Assembly: GCA_038849555.1 (NCBI GenBank)
Contig: JAWCMT010000009.1
Location: forward strand, 1-38,802
Origin: JAOAIV01 sp038849555
Lineage (GTDB): Archaea; Thermoproteota; Bathyarchaeia; Bathyarchaeales; Bathycorpusculaceae
Length of the DNA: 38,802 nt
Direction: 5' to 3'
Part shown: piece by piece, positions 22,167-30,511 of the stretch
Layout: the number at the start of each line of letters is the position of its first letter
Position numbering within the stretch: position 1 is the first letter of the stretch
The notes under the pieces: model-generated
Seen by the model: only the letters and a program-made list of their open reading frames with translations
The model's database searches: none
Told to the model about the DNA's origin: nothing
Translations under genes and position numbers: made by a program

Positions 22167-23534
22167 TTAAAGGGTTTTGAGGATTTTCCCAAGTTTCAAA
22201 CTGTACTCTTCAACTAGCTGCCGCGCTTTCTCCTGGCTCTTTGCTTCAGCATACAACCTGTAAATCGGCTCGGTTCCGCTGGGTCTTATCAGAATGGAGC
22301 TTTTATCCTCAAACCATATCTTTACACCGTCAATGGTGCTTATGTTCAAGCCTTGCACTTGCTCAAGCAGTTTTTGAAGCACCTTGTCTTTTTTGTCTTC
22401 TGGGCAATCAATTTTCCCTTTTTCAATGAAATATTGCGGCTGCTCCGCGATGAGCTGCGAAAGCTTCCTTTCTTCTTTAGCCATTATCTCCAAGATAAGA
22501 GCGGTTGTCATGGCGCCGTCGCGCACCGCTTGATGTGGCCCATAAAACACGCCGCCGTTTTCTTCTCCGCCAAGCTTCGCCTTCACCGCTTTCATTGTTT
22601 GAGAAACAGTTACGCTTCCAACTTTAGTCCAGATGATTTCGCCCTTGTAGGCTTCGGCAATGTCCTTCACAAGCGTTGAGGAGCTGACAGGCGTAACTAT
22701 TTTTTCATGAGGGTTCTTGATTAGAAAGTCTTTTTCAATTAACGCGAAGGTTTTGTCGCCCCAGTGAAATTCTCCCTTTTCGTCTACGAATATGGCTCTG
22801 TCGGCGTCACCGTCGAATGCTACGCCTAAATCCGCGCCCACCGCCTTCACAACCATTGCCAACTCCGTCAAGTTTTCTGGACGCGGCTCAGGCATCCTCC
22901 CGGGAAAAGTTCCATCAATATTCGCGTTGATGGTGGTAACTTTGCAGTTTAATTCGCGTAGAAGACGCGGCGCCGCAAGGCTGCCTACGCTGTTAGCTGG
23001 ATCCACAACGACATGAAACCTTTTCCGTGCTATCGCAGCTATGTCCACATGTCTCTTTATCGCTTCAATATACTCATCGTTCACTGTTAACAACTCATGC
23101 TTGGCGCCCAGTTTATCCCATTCCGCAGATGTCTGCTTGCCTTCAAAATAGATTCTTTCTATCTCAATTTCTTGCTCATGAGAGATTTCTATGCCATCTT
23201 TCCAAATGACTTTTATTCCATTATATTCCGGCGGGTTATGCGACGCAGTTATTATCACGCCGCCATCCATGCCGTGATTCTTTACCGCATACTGTAGCGC
23301 GGGAGTTGGCGCCATCCCTGCGAAGTACACGTTGCAGCCTGTAGCTGTTAAGCCAGCGGCAACCGCCTTAGCAAACATTGGACCGCTGGTTCTGGCGTCA
23401 TGGCCCAGCAGCAGATTTTTCCTTCGGAAGAAGGTTCCGATTGCTGAGCCAACTTTCACCGCCATCTCTACTGTTAATTCTTTGTTTACTAATCCGCGAA
23501 TGCCATTTGTCCCGAAAAGCTTGTTTGTACCCAT
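22167..23534 (-). CDS. glmM: Phosphohexomutase, probably phosphoglucosamine mutase
   Basis: The 455-residue protein is an alpha-D-phosphohexomutase. It has LFGTNGIRG at the N-terminus, the phosphoserine loop ITASHNPPEYNG (Ser98), the magnesium loop FDGDADRAIFVDE, the sugar-binding loop GGEENGGVFY and the phosphate-binding loop IRPSGTEPIYRLYAE. It converts hexose-6-phosphate to hexose-1-phosphate. GlmM (GlcN-6-P to GlcN-1-P) is more likely than phosphomannomutase because the next genes look like N-acetylhexosamine chemistry, but sequence alone does not settle it. It starts 22 bp after the nucleotidyltransferase, with GAGGAG before the ATG. Confidence 0.88.
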   Translation of the reverse strand: MGTNKLFGTNGIRGLVNKELTVEMAVKVGSAIGTFFRRKNLLLGHDARTSGPMFAKAVAAGLTATGCNVYFAGMAPTPALQYAVKNHGMDGGVIITASHNPPEYNGIKVIWKDGIEISHEQEIEIERIYFEGKQTSAEWDKLGAKHELLTVNDEYIEAIKRHVDIAAIARKRFHVVVDPANSVGSLAAPRLLRELNCKVTTINANIDGTFPGRMPEPRPENLTELAMVVKAVGADLGVAFDGDADRAIFVDEKGEFHWGDKTFALIEKDFLIKNPHEKIVTPVSSSTLVKDIAEAYKGEIIWTKVGSVTVSQTMKAVKAKLGGEENGGVFYGPHQAVRDGAMTTALILEIMAKEERKLSQLIAEQPQYFIEKGKIDCPEDKKDKVLQKLLEQVQGLNISTIDGVKIWFEDKSSILIRPSGTEPIYRLYAEAKSQEKARQLVEEYSLKLGKILKTL

Positions 23535-23556
23535 GTTTCTCTGCTCCTCTTCTTGT

Positions 23557-24648
23557 TTACCAGATGATATTGTCGGCTCTTAAATGGTTTTCAGAAACCT
23601 CTTTAGCTGGGCAAACTGCTGTTCCTTCCGCAAGCAAGACGCCATCTTTGATTCTTGCTTGGTCGGCGATGATGCAGTCTCGGCTGATTTTGACCTTTTT
23701 CCCTATAGCGACCGCCTCGCCTATAACTGCGCCATCTACTATTGCGTAATCATCTATTTCCGCGTCTGGGAAAATCACAGACTCGCTTATCTGCACGTTT
23801 CTTCCCACCTTCACATTTTTTCCCAGTATCGCGTATGGTCCTATCGTGGAGTTTTCGCCGATAGAAACATTCTTATCTAACGCAACAGGCTGTCTAACTT
23901 TAAACCCGCTAGCCGCTCTAACTTCCTGTTTTTTCACAAGCATATCAAGAATTATCTTGTTTGCTTGCAAGTATTCATCTGGCTTACCAATATCCCGCCA
24001 CAAGCCGTTAATGGGCTGCCCGTAAAGTTTGCCTTCTTCCACCAGTTTCGGAAAAATTTCCCGCTCCATCGACACCGCCCTCCCTTTAGGGATATAACTA
24101 AGCACCTTTGGGCTAAGCACGTAAATCCCAGCATTTATGAGGTTTGTTGGCGCCGTGCCCCTAGCGGGTTTTTCAATGAATCTTTTCACAAGCCCTCCTT
24201 TCGCGATTTCGGCTACGCCGTACCTGCTTGGGTCTTCAACTTCACACAGCGCAATTGTTGCTAAAGCATCCGTTTCTACATGTTTCTTAACTATTTCTGA
24301 GTAATCAACGTCTACGAATATGTCGCCGTTTAAAACTAGGAAAGGCTCTGCGCTGCCTAGAAGCCTTTCCGCCTTCTTTATTGGTCCTGCGGTTCCAAGC
24401 GGCGTTTTCGGAGGATCAATAGAATATTTTATGTGTAGCCCATTTTTTGGGATTCGCTGTTTTTTTATGTAGAATTCTGTTTGCAGATTAACCGCCAATA
24501 CTACATCTTTAACGCTGCTTTTTGCAAGCCGCTCAAAAATCCATTGAAGCAACGGTTTATTGACTATTGGGAATAAGGTTTTTGGTCTTGTGCAGCTCAG
24601 CGGCCTCAGTCTGGTAGCGAATCCGCCTGCGAGGATTATGGCTTTCAG
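23557..24648 (-). CDS. Sugar-1-phosphate nucleotidyltransferase with left-handed beta-helix domain; CTG start
   Basis: The enzyme activates a sugar-1-phosphate with an NTP. The frame is open back to 24648 and reads KAIILAGGFATRLRPL then TRPKTLFPIVNKPLLQW, which is the family N-terminus with the nucleotide-binding GGxxTRLRPL loop and catalytic PK. The only codon at the expected initiator position is CTG, preceded by AGGTGA at six bases; a stop codon lies immediately upstream. The first standard start, TTG at 24552, would remove that loop. Residues about 32-240 are the transferase (VLNGDIFVDVD, NAGIYVLSP, WRDIGKPDEY), and 255-360 are hexapeptide repeats (SIGENSTIG, AILGKNVKVG), as in GlmU-like or mannose-1-phosphate guanylyltransferase-like proteins. 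It is the first gene of the sugar operon. Confidence 0.88.
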   Translation of the reverse strand: MKAIILAGGFATRLRPLSCTRPKTLFPIVNKPLLQWIFERLAKSSVKDVVLAVNLQTEFYIKKQRIPKNGLHIKYSIDPPKTPLGTAGPIKKAERLLGSAEPFLVLNGDIFVDVDYSEIVKKHVETDALATIALCEVEDPSRYGVAEIAKGGLVKRFIEKPARGTAPTNLINAGIYVLSPKVLSYIPKGRAVSMEREIFPKLVEEGKLYGQPINGLWRDIGKPDEYLQANKIILDMLVKKQEVRAASGFKVRQPVALDKNVSIGENSTIGPYAILGKNVKVGRNVQISESVIFPDAEIDDYAIVDGAVIGEAVAIGKKVKISRDCIIADQARIKDGVLLAEGTAVCPAKEVSENHLRADNIIW

Positions 24649-24652
24649 TTAA

Positions 24653-24660
24653 CTTCACCT
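24653..24660 (-). promoter_or_regulatory. Shine-Dalgarno site supporting a CTG start
   Basis: Minus-strand AGGTGAAG ends so that AGGTGA is six bases before the CTG at 24648, an optimal spacing. No comparable site precedes the TTG at 24552. Confidence 0.7.
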
Positions 24661-24690
24661 TTTTTGAGGAAGTAATACTATCTGCATGTT

Positions 24691-24700
24691 TTAATATAAA
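24691..24700 (-). promoter_or_regulatory. TATA box of the nucleotide-sugar operon
   Basis: Minus-strand TTTATATTAA lies about 48 nt before the CTG at 24648. It predicts a transcription start near 24669 and a leader of about 20 nt that contains the Shine-Dalgarno site. This spacing fits the CTG start and not one at 24552. Confidence 0.65.
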
Positions 24701-24854
24701 CAGTTATGAAAAGCTTAGTGCACATTGCAAAAATTCTGCCTTCGCAACTTCCTCGGCAAATCGTTCGTGCATGCTAAATATAACCTATTGATTCGTCTGA
24801 AATCCTGCGTTATGGTTATATGCCGCCAGCGCAAAACAGAAAGGGAGAAAAACC

Positions 24855-26297
24855 ATGTCAGACATAGGCGTAACCGTAAAGAAAAACGAAAATTTCTCAG
24901 AATGGTACACGGAAGTTGTTTTAAAATCTGGATTGGCAGATTATGCGCCGATAAAGGGGTGCATGATTTTCCGTGAGCTTTCCTACGCCGTATGGGAGCG
25001 AATACAGGAAATTTTTAATAAGAAAATAAAGGCAACCGGCCACAAGAACGTCTATTTTCCCATGTTTATCCCTGAAAGTTTTTTGAAAAAAGAAGCAGAA
25101 CACTTCGCAGGCTTCGTTCCCGAAGTTGCTTGGGTAACCCAAGGCGGAGACTCACCGCTGGAAGAGAAGCTTGCTATAAGGCCGACTTCTGAAACGATAA
25201 TTTACGCCACTTACGCGAAATGGATCCGAAGCTGGCGAGACTTGCCAGTCAAACTTAATCAATGGTGTAACGTCGTCAGATGGGAAACGAAGGCAACTAA
25301 GCCTTTCCTCAGAACCCGCGAGTTCCTTTGGCAGGAAGGCCACACGGCGCATGCGACGAAAGAGGATTCTGATAAAGAAGTAATGGATATCCTAAATGAT
25401 TACAGAGACCTAATGGAAAACTATCTCGCAATCCCCGTGCTTGTCGGTGTGAAAACCGATAAGGAAAAGTTCGCTGGCGCCCTTTACACGACGACGCTCG
25501 AGGCGATTATGCCTGATGGGAAAGCATTACAGATGGGCACATCCCATAACCTAGGCCAGAACTTCGCCAAAGTTTTCGACATAAAATTCATAGGCGAAGA
25601 CGAAAAAGAGCACCATGTGTGGCAGACCTCATGGGGCATATCAACGCGGCTAATAGGCGCGCTTGTTATGGTTCACGGCGACGACAAGGGCTTAGTGATG
25701 CCGCCAAAAGTTGCGCCGGTACAAGTGGTCATAGTACCGATACCCTACAAGGACGCTGACTCATCAGCGATATTGGCGAAAGCTCGGGAAATTCATGAAA
25801 AACTCAAAGAAGAGGGCTTAGCTGCCATTTTAGACGATAGAGAAGAGTACACGCCTGGATGGAAATTCAACGAGTGGGAACTGAAAGGGGTGCCCATACG
25901 TATAGAAATAGGTCCAAGAGACCTCAAGCAAAATCAGATAACCTTGGCGAGAAGGGACACTTACCAGAAAACTACAGCCAGAATGGACGACGCAGTGCAA
26001 GCTGTAATTAAGCTTCTCGACGAAATCCAAAGCAACTTGTATGCCAAAGCTAAAGCAGCCTTAACGGAAAACATAACGACGGTACACACCTACGATGAAT
26101 TTCAGCAAGTGCTTAGAGAGAAAGGCGGCTTCATCAAAGCGGCTTGGTGCGGCAGCGGCGACTGTGAGGAGAAGATTAAGGACGAAACAGGCGCCACAAT
26201 TAGGCTGAGGCCCTTCGAGAAAGAGGCGCCCATAGCCAACTGCGTTTACTGCGGTGCAAAAGCTGCTGAAATGGTGTACTTCGCCAAATCCTATTAA
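24855..26297 (+). CDS. proS: Prolyl-tRNA synthetase, archaeal/eukaryotic type (ProRS)
   Basis: ProRS charges tRNA-Pro. The 480-residue protein is the class II enzyme without an inserted editing domain. It has the motif 1 region GCMIFRELSYAVWERIQEIF, the proline-site IRPTSETIIYATYAKWI, motif 2 QWCNVVRWETKATKPFLRTREFLWQEGHTAH, TSHNLGQNFAKVFDI, and motif 3 WGISTRLIGALVMVHGDDKGLVMPP. After the anticodon-binding domain comes the archaeal C-terminal zinc region (CGSGDCEEKI, CVYCGAKA) ending in a Tyr. GGGAG lies seven bases before the ATG, with GGTTATATG near 24814 and CTAAATATAACC near 24776 as TATA candidates. It converges with AOR across 14 bp. Confidence 0.97.
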   Translation: MSDIGVTVKKNENFSEWYTEVVLKSGLADYAPIKGCMIFRELSYAVWERIQEIFNKKIKATGHKNVYFPMFIPESFLKKEAEHFAGFVPEVAWVTQGGDSPLEEKLAIRPTSETIIYATYAKWIRSWRDLPVKLNQWCNVVRWETKATKPFLRTREFLWQEGHTAHATKEDSDKEVMDILNDYRDLMENYLAIPVLVGVKTDKEKFAGALYTTTLEAIMPDGKALQMGTSHNLGQNFAKVFDIKFIGEDEKEHHVWQTSWGISTRLIGALVMVHGDDKGLVMPPKVAPVQVVIVPIPYKDADSSAILAKAREIHEKLKEEGLAAILDDREEYTPGWKFNEWELKGVPIRIEIGPRDLKQNQITLARRDTYQKTTARMDDAVQAVIKLLDEIQSNLYAKAKAALTENITTVHTYDEFQQVLREKGGFIKAAWCGSGDCEEKIKDETGATIRLRPFEKEAPIANCVYCGAKAAEMVYFAKSY

Positions 26298-26311
26298 ACA
26301 ACCCTTCTTTG

Positions 26312-28150
26312 CTATTCAGCCATTTTAACGTACTTACCAAGCTGTTTTGCCACATCGTCTAACCCAAGCCTCTTCAGAGTTGTCTTTCGGGGTATTCCAC
26401 GCTCATCCCAACCTCTCTTCTGGTAATACCGCTGCAGCATAGCATTGTACTTTGCCAAGTCAAGTTTGGCGCCTTTCAAAGGCCCTTTAGTCAGCGGCTC
26501 TCTGAACCATCTCGCCGGAGGAGCATCCATTTCCTGTGACCAGCGGCTACCATACTCGCGAACCCAAAAAGCGCGAATCAAATTCCATACGCGCTCGCCG
26601 ATTTCGTTTAGCATTTTCCATGTGAAGTCGATTCCGGTGGCGGCTTGGAGAAAGCGCGTGTACCACTGTAGATCTAAACCGAGTGAAATGCTGGGGAAAC
26701 GGCAAACCGTTAAAGACTCAAAGACTCCGCCGCGAGTATGCTGCATCTCTATGATCTTATTGATTTTCTCTTCACTGTAGCTTCCACGGTCAGCTTTAAC
26801 TTCCCAAGAAATTAACCAAGCGTCTTTGTGATGCGCCCCGACTGCGCTGGTGCCGTAAGCCAACGCCATACCAGGAGCAGCGTGGCAATTGTACGCTGAG
26901 ACCTCTAAACCCTTAACATGCATCGCCCAATCGCTTGCGCCGTGACCTATTTTTGCAGCGGCAACTTGAACTCCATCAGCGAGGATACCGCCTAGCTCGC
27001 GTCTGTAGGCTATGTCTTTAATCAACTCTTTGGCTTCCGCATATTCTCCCCATTCTAGCTTCTCAGAGATTAGATGCCGCTGGGAAGCTTCAATGGCAAA
27101 GCCCAATACGTTGCCAAGCGATATTGTATCTAAACCTAGCTCGTCTGCAATGCGGTTTAATGCTGCTACTTGTCTAAGGTTGCCCAATCCTATGTTAGCG
27201 CCGAGCATCACCACGTTTTCGTAATCAAGCTCCGCCTCCTTCCTACTCGCGTCTTTGATTACGTTACCGCAGGTCATGTTGCACTGTGGGCAACCGCGGT
27301 TGGAGACCTTGATTTTCTCCATGGCAAAACCGCCTATCTTTTCTGCTTTATCAAAAACAGCTTCTTGGAAATTGAAAGTTGGCAGCACGCTATTTTCTTG
27401 GCTCCACTCCACAGTTGCCATTGTTCCTTGCTGCTTCCAAAAAGTGTAGAGCGGCAGAGTCATCACTTCCCTGTAGCCCGCAGCGCCAAGCTCTTTCATT
27501 TCTTTATGATAGGCAAGCGGCAAACTGTCAAAGCCCTCGAAAACAACCGCCTTCAGATTCTTGGAGCCCATGACCGCGCCCATTCCTGGTCTTCCTCCCG
27601 AGCGACCTTCCTGAGAAATGACAGTGGCGAACTTGACGAGATTTTCCCCTGCAGGACCTATAGATGCAATGCCTGCGCTTTGCCCGTAAATGCTTTTCAG
27701 CTGTGCTTCAGTCTCGAATGTGCTTAGGCCCCAGAAATCCTTCGCGTCCACAAACTCGGCAGTTTTATCCTTAATGTGGAGGATGATAGGTGTCTCTGCT
27801 TTCCCTTCGATGACGACTGCGTCGTAACCAGCCTTGCGCATCTGAACAGCAGCAGCGCTGCCAATGTTTCCGTCCCCATAGCCGCCTGTCAGCGGGCTTT
27901 TTGCGGCTACAACAAATTTGCCGCTGTTCGGTAACCCTACTCCAGTTAATGGCCCAGCTGCGAAGACCAGTTTATTTTCAGGAGACAGCGGATCTGTTCC
28001 TGGCTTTAGTCTGTCCCACAGAATCTTGGCGGCGAAACCTCGGCCTCCGAGAAAATTTAGGGCTAGGCGTGCGTCATATGATTCTGCAACTGCCTTATTC
28101 TTGCTTAGGTTAACTTGCAGGAAAACACCATTCCAACCAAACACTGGCAT
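26312..28150 (-). CDS. aor: Aldehyde ferredoxin oxidoreductase (tungsten enzyme, AOR family)
   Basis: AOR enzymes oxidise aldehydes to acids with ferredoxin as acceptor, using a bis-pterin tungsten cofactor and a 4Fe-4S cluster. The 612-residue length is standard. The N-terminal domain has FLGGRGFAAKILWDRL, LTGVGLPNSGKFVV and GRPGMGAVMGSKNLKAV. Cluster cysteines are at 287, 290 and 294 (CPQCNMTC), with the distant fourth probably in LTVCRFPS near residue 500. AAYNCHAAPGMALAYGTSA-type pterin contacts are present (here SAYNCHAAPGMALAYGTSAVG). In anaerobic archaea AOR clears aldehydes made from 2-oxoacids in amino-acid fermentation, which fits the aminotransferases next to it. The aldehyde substrate is not evident. 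It is divergent from the aminotransferase at 28320. Confidence 0.94.
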   Translation of the reverse strand: MPVFGWNGVFLQVNLSKNKAVAESYDARLALNFLGGRGFAAKILWDRLKPGTDPLSPENKLVFAAGPLTGVGLPNSGKFVVAAKSPLTGGYGDGNIGSAAAVQMRKAGYDAVVIEGKAETPIILHIKDKTAEFVDAKDFWGLSTFETEAQLKSIYGQSAGIASIGPAGENLVKFATVISQEGRSGGRPGMGAVMGSKNLKAVVFEGFDSLPLAYHKEMKELGAAGYREVMTLPLYTFWKQQGTMATVEWSQENSVLPTFNFQEAVFDKAEKIGGFAMEKIKVSNRGCPQCNMTCGNVIKDASRKEAELDYENVVMLGANIGLGNLRQVAALNRIADELGLDTISLGNVLGFAIEASQRHLISEKLEWGEYAEAKELIKDIAYRRELGGILADGVQVAAAKIGHGASDWAMHVKGLEVSAYNCHAAPGMALAYGTSAVGAHHKDAWLISWEVKADRGSYSEEKINKIIEMQHTRGGVFESLTVCRFPSISLGLDLQWYTRFLQAATGIDFTWKMLNEIGERVWNLIRAFWVREYGSRWSQEMDAPPARWFREPLTKGPLKGAKLDLAKYNAMLQRYYQKRGWDERGIPRKTTLKRLGLDDVAKQLGKYVKMAE

Positions 28151-28319
28151 CCATCCAAGCCTTCACAATATATGCGCCGCCAAAAATAAAAGTTTAATCA
28201 ACAATTACGAATACTTTTGTGCGCAAAAAACACGGCCACTTTGCCTCGAGCGCTCTGCTTCTTCGGAAACTTTATGTTTTGGAATAGCGCAACTGTGAGG
28301 TTATGCAGAGGCTTCAACA

Positions 28320-29531
28320 GTGGTGCACATAAAGATAACTAAACGCGCAAAATCTGTTGAGTACGCTATACGTGATGTCGTAGTCAACGCTGGGTCATTT
28401 GCGACAGCGGGTAGAAAAATTTTCTACTTAAACATAGGCGACCCTGTGGCATTTGACTTTCCCACGCCAGCGCATATCAAACAAGCCCTTTGTGACGCGA
28501 TTCAATCGGAAAAGAACTACTACGCTCCTTCAGAAGGGCTACCAGAACTAAGGCAGGCTATAGCTGAAAAGGAAAAGAGAGTTAACGGCGTGGACATAAC
28601 TGCGGAAAACGTCTTAGTTACTTCAGGTGTCTCCGAAGGAATCCGAATGGTCATATCATCGCTGATAGAAAAGGGAGACGAAATACTTGTTCCCGGTCCC
28701 GCGTATCCTCCATATATTTCCTATGCGAAGGCGTATTATGGTCACCCTGTTACCTACGAAACGATAGAGGCGGAAAATTGGCAGCCTAACATTGACGATT
28801 TACGAAGGAAAATATCAAAAAAAACACGGGCTATAGTGATAATCAATCCAAACAACCCCACAGGCGCGCTTTACAGGAGAAAGGTTGTCAAGCAGATATT
28901 GGATATAGCGGGTGAATATGATCTTCTAGTTTTGTCGGATGAAATTTATGACCAGATAAGATACACCGAAGAATACGAAAGCACTGCCCACTTAGCCAAA
29001 GACTTGCCGGTAGTCGGCTTGAATGGCTTCTCGAAGGTTTACCTCATGACGGGCTGGCGACTTGGCTACATATATTTCTACGAGCAAAACGGCGAATTAC
29101 AGGAGTTGAAAGAAAGCATCGAAAAAGAGCAGCGCATACGAATCTGCGCCAACACACCAGTTCAAGCTGCAGGAGTAGCCGCGCTAAAGGGTCCACAAGA
29201 TCACATAAAAAGCTTGGTTGAAAGGCTTAGAGTTAGAAGAGACTACGCGTGGAAAAGATTGAATGAAATTGACGGCGTAAGCTGTGCAAAGCCTGAAGGC
29301 GCATTCTATGTGTTTCCGAAAATTCACGGCGTCGGCACAAGATGGGCGACAGATATGGAGTTTGCCATTGAACTCTTAAAAGCAACAGGCGTTTTGCTGG
29401 TGCATGGATCAGGCTTTGATCCTGCCTACGGCGCTGGGCATGTGCGCATGGTGTTCCTGCCTCCAATCGAGACGTTAGAGCAGGCTTTTAACGAAATAGA
29501 AAAATTCGTGAAAAGTAAACAAAAAAGCTAA
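28320..29531 (+). CDS. Class I aminotransferase (alanine/aspartate type)
   Basis: This 403-residue PLP enzyme has the fold-type I features of the AspAT/AlaT group: YLNIGDPVAFDFPTP, YYAPSEGLPELRQAIA, NVLVTSGVSEGI, IVIINPNNPTGALY, VLSDEIYDQIRY and GFSKVYLMTGWRLGYI with the Schiff-base Lys, then VHGSGFDPAYGAGHVRMVF with the carboxylate-binding Arg. Related archaeal enzymes transaminate alanine, aspartate or other amino acids with 2-oxoglutarate. The start is GTG at 28320, eight bases after AGAGG; a second GTG follows directly. ACTTTATG near 28269 is a TATA candidate. It converges with ilvE eight bases away. Confidence 0.9.
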   Translation: MVHIKITKRAKSVEYAIRDVVVNAGSFATAGRKIFYLNIGDPVAFDFPTPAHIKQALCDAIQSEKNYYAPSEGLPELRQAIAEKEKRVNGVDITAENVLVTSGVSEGIRMVISSLIEKGDEILVPGPAYPPYISYAKAYYGHPVTYETIEAENWQPNIDDLRRKISKKTRAIVIINPNNPTGALYRRKVVKQILDIAGEYDLLVLSDEIYDQIRYTEEYESTAHLAKDLPVVGLNGFSKVYLMTGWRLGYIYFYEQNGELQELKESIEKEQRIRICANTPVQAAGVAALKGPQDHIKSLVERLRVRRDYAWKRLNEIDGVSCAKPEGAFYVFPKIHGVGTRWATDMEFAIELLKATGVLLVHGSGFDPAYGAGHVRMVFLPPIETLEQAFNEIEKFVKSKQKS

Positions 29532-29539
29532 TGAACGCT

Positions 29540-30430
29540 TTACTGGTAAATCGGTACGCCTTCCGCTGGATCCGCAATTGCCTTCTGGAACGCGTCCATC
29601 AGCCTTTTTGTGACAGGCCCAGGTTTTCCATTGCCTATTTGCCGTTTGTTCACTTCACGGATGGGCACAATCTCCGCCGCGGTGCCCGTAAAGAATGCTT
29701 CGTCAGCGGTGAACAACTGGAAGGGCGTAATATTGCATTCGGTTACTTCGTATCCAAGGGTCTTGGCAAGCTTGATTACAAACTGCGCTGTTATACCCGC
29801 TAATGCGCCGGTGCTGCTTGGCGGTGTAAAGACTTTTCCATCCTTGACGATGAATAGGTTTTCGCCTACTCCTTCGGCTATGACGCCGTTTTTGTCTAGG
29901 CAGATTGCTTCGTCAGCACCGCTTGCAGTGGCTTCTATTTTGCCTAGTACGCTGTTAAGATAGTTTAGCGATTTTATCTCGTGTGTGGAGGCATCCACCG
30001 AGTTTCTTCTAACCCAGCTTATCATGGTGGAGATGCCTTTCTCTTTGGCTTCCTTCGACATTATCGATATTGAGTCAGTTATTATGATCACACATGGCTT
30101 GGCACATTTTCGAGGATCTAAGCCGAGGTCGCCTACGCCTCTTGTGACTACCAGGCGTATGTAGGCGTCTTTCAGCTTGTTTCTACGCAGCGTCTCAACA
30201 ACCGCTTTAATCATTTCTTCCTTTGTTAAGGGTATCTTGAGCATTATGGCGTGGGCTGAGCGGTACAAGCGGTCTACATGCTCTTTTAGTTTGAAGACGA
30301 CGCCGTTGTAGGCGCGTATGCCTTCGAAAACGCCGTCGCCATATAGTAGACCATGGTCGTAAACAGAGATTTTAGCCTGCGATTTCGGATAGTAAACGCC
30401 GTCTATGTAGACTTGCAGTTCTTTTTCCAT
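29540..30430 (-). CDS. ilvE: Branched-chain amino acid aminotransferase (IlvE)
   Basis: The enzyme moves the amino group between glutamate and branched-chain 2-oxoacids. It is a fold-type IV PLP enzyme: VYIDGVYYPKSQAKISVYDHG, LLYGDGVFEGIRAYNG, VTRGVGDLGLDPRKC, EIKSLNYLNSVLGKIEA with the PLP Lys, DEAICLDKNGVIAEGVGENLFIV and FFTGTAAEIVPI. With the ATG at 30430 it is 296 residues, the usual size. A longer frame reaches 30508, but the extra 26 residues do not match the family, and TAATAAAA (minus strand, 30454-30461) sits about 25-30 nt before 30430. It is downstream of thrS on the same strand, with its own promoter. Confidence 0.94.
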   Translation of the reverse strand: MEKELQVYIDGVYYPKSQAKISVYDHGLLYGDGVFEGIRAYNGVVFKLKEHVDRLYRSAHAIMLKIPLTKEEMIKAVVETLRRNKLKDAYIRLVVTRGVGDLGLDPRKCAKPCVIIITDSISIMSKEAKEKGISTMISWVRRNSVDASTHEIKSLNYLNSVLGKIEATASGADEAICLDKNGVIAEGVGENLFIVKDGKVFTPPSSTGALAGITAQFVIKLAKTLGYEVTECNITPFQLFTADEAFFTGTAAEIVPIREVNKRQIGNGKPGPVTKRLMDAFQKAIADPAEGVPIYQ

Positions 30431-30453
30431 AGACTTCACTTCGGTATCGGCGC

Positions 30454-30461
30454 TTTTATTA
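30454..30461 (-). promoter_or_regulatory. TATA box of ilvE
   Basis: Minus-strand TAATAAAA is centred 27 nt upstream of the ATG at 30430, predicting a leaderless transcript and fixing that start. Confidence 0.6.
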
Positions 30462-30511
30462 ATGCCTATCATCTGATATATTTTTTGGCCGTGATCTATA
30501 TGCTTCATATA

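Noticed and set aside
30431..30508. 26-codon N-terminal extension of IlvE
   Set aside because: Contains the TATA box that fits the ATG at 30430, and does not match the family.
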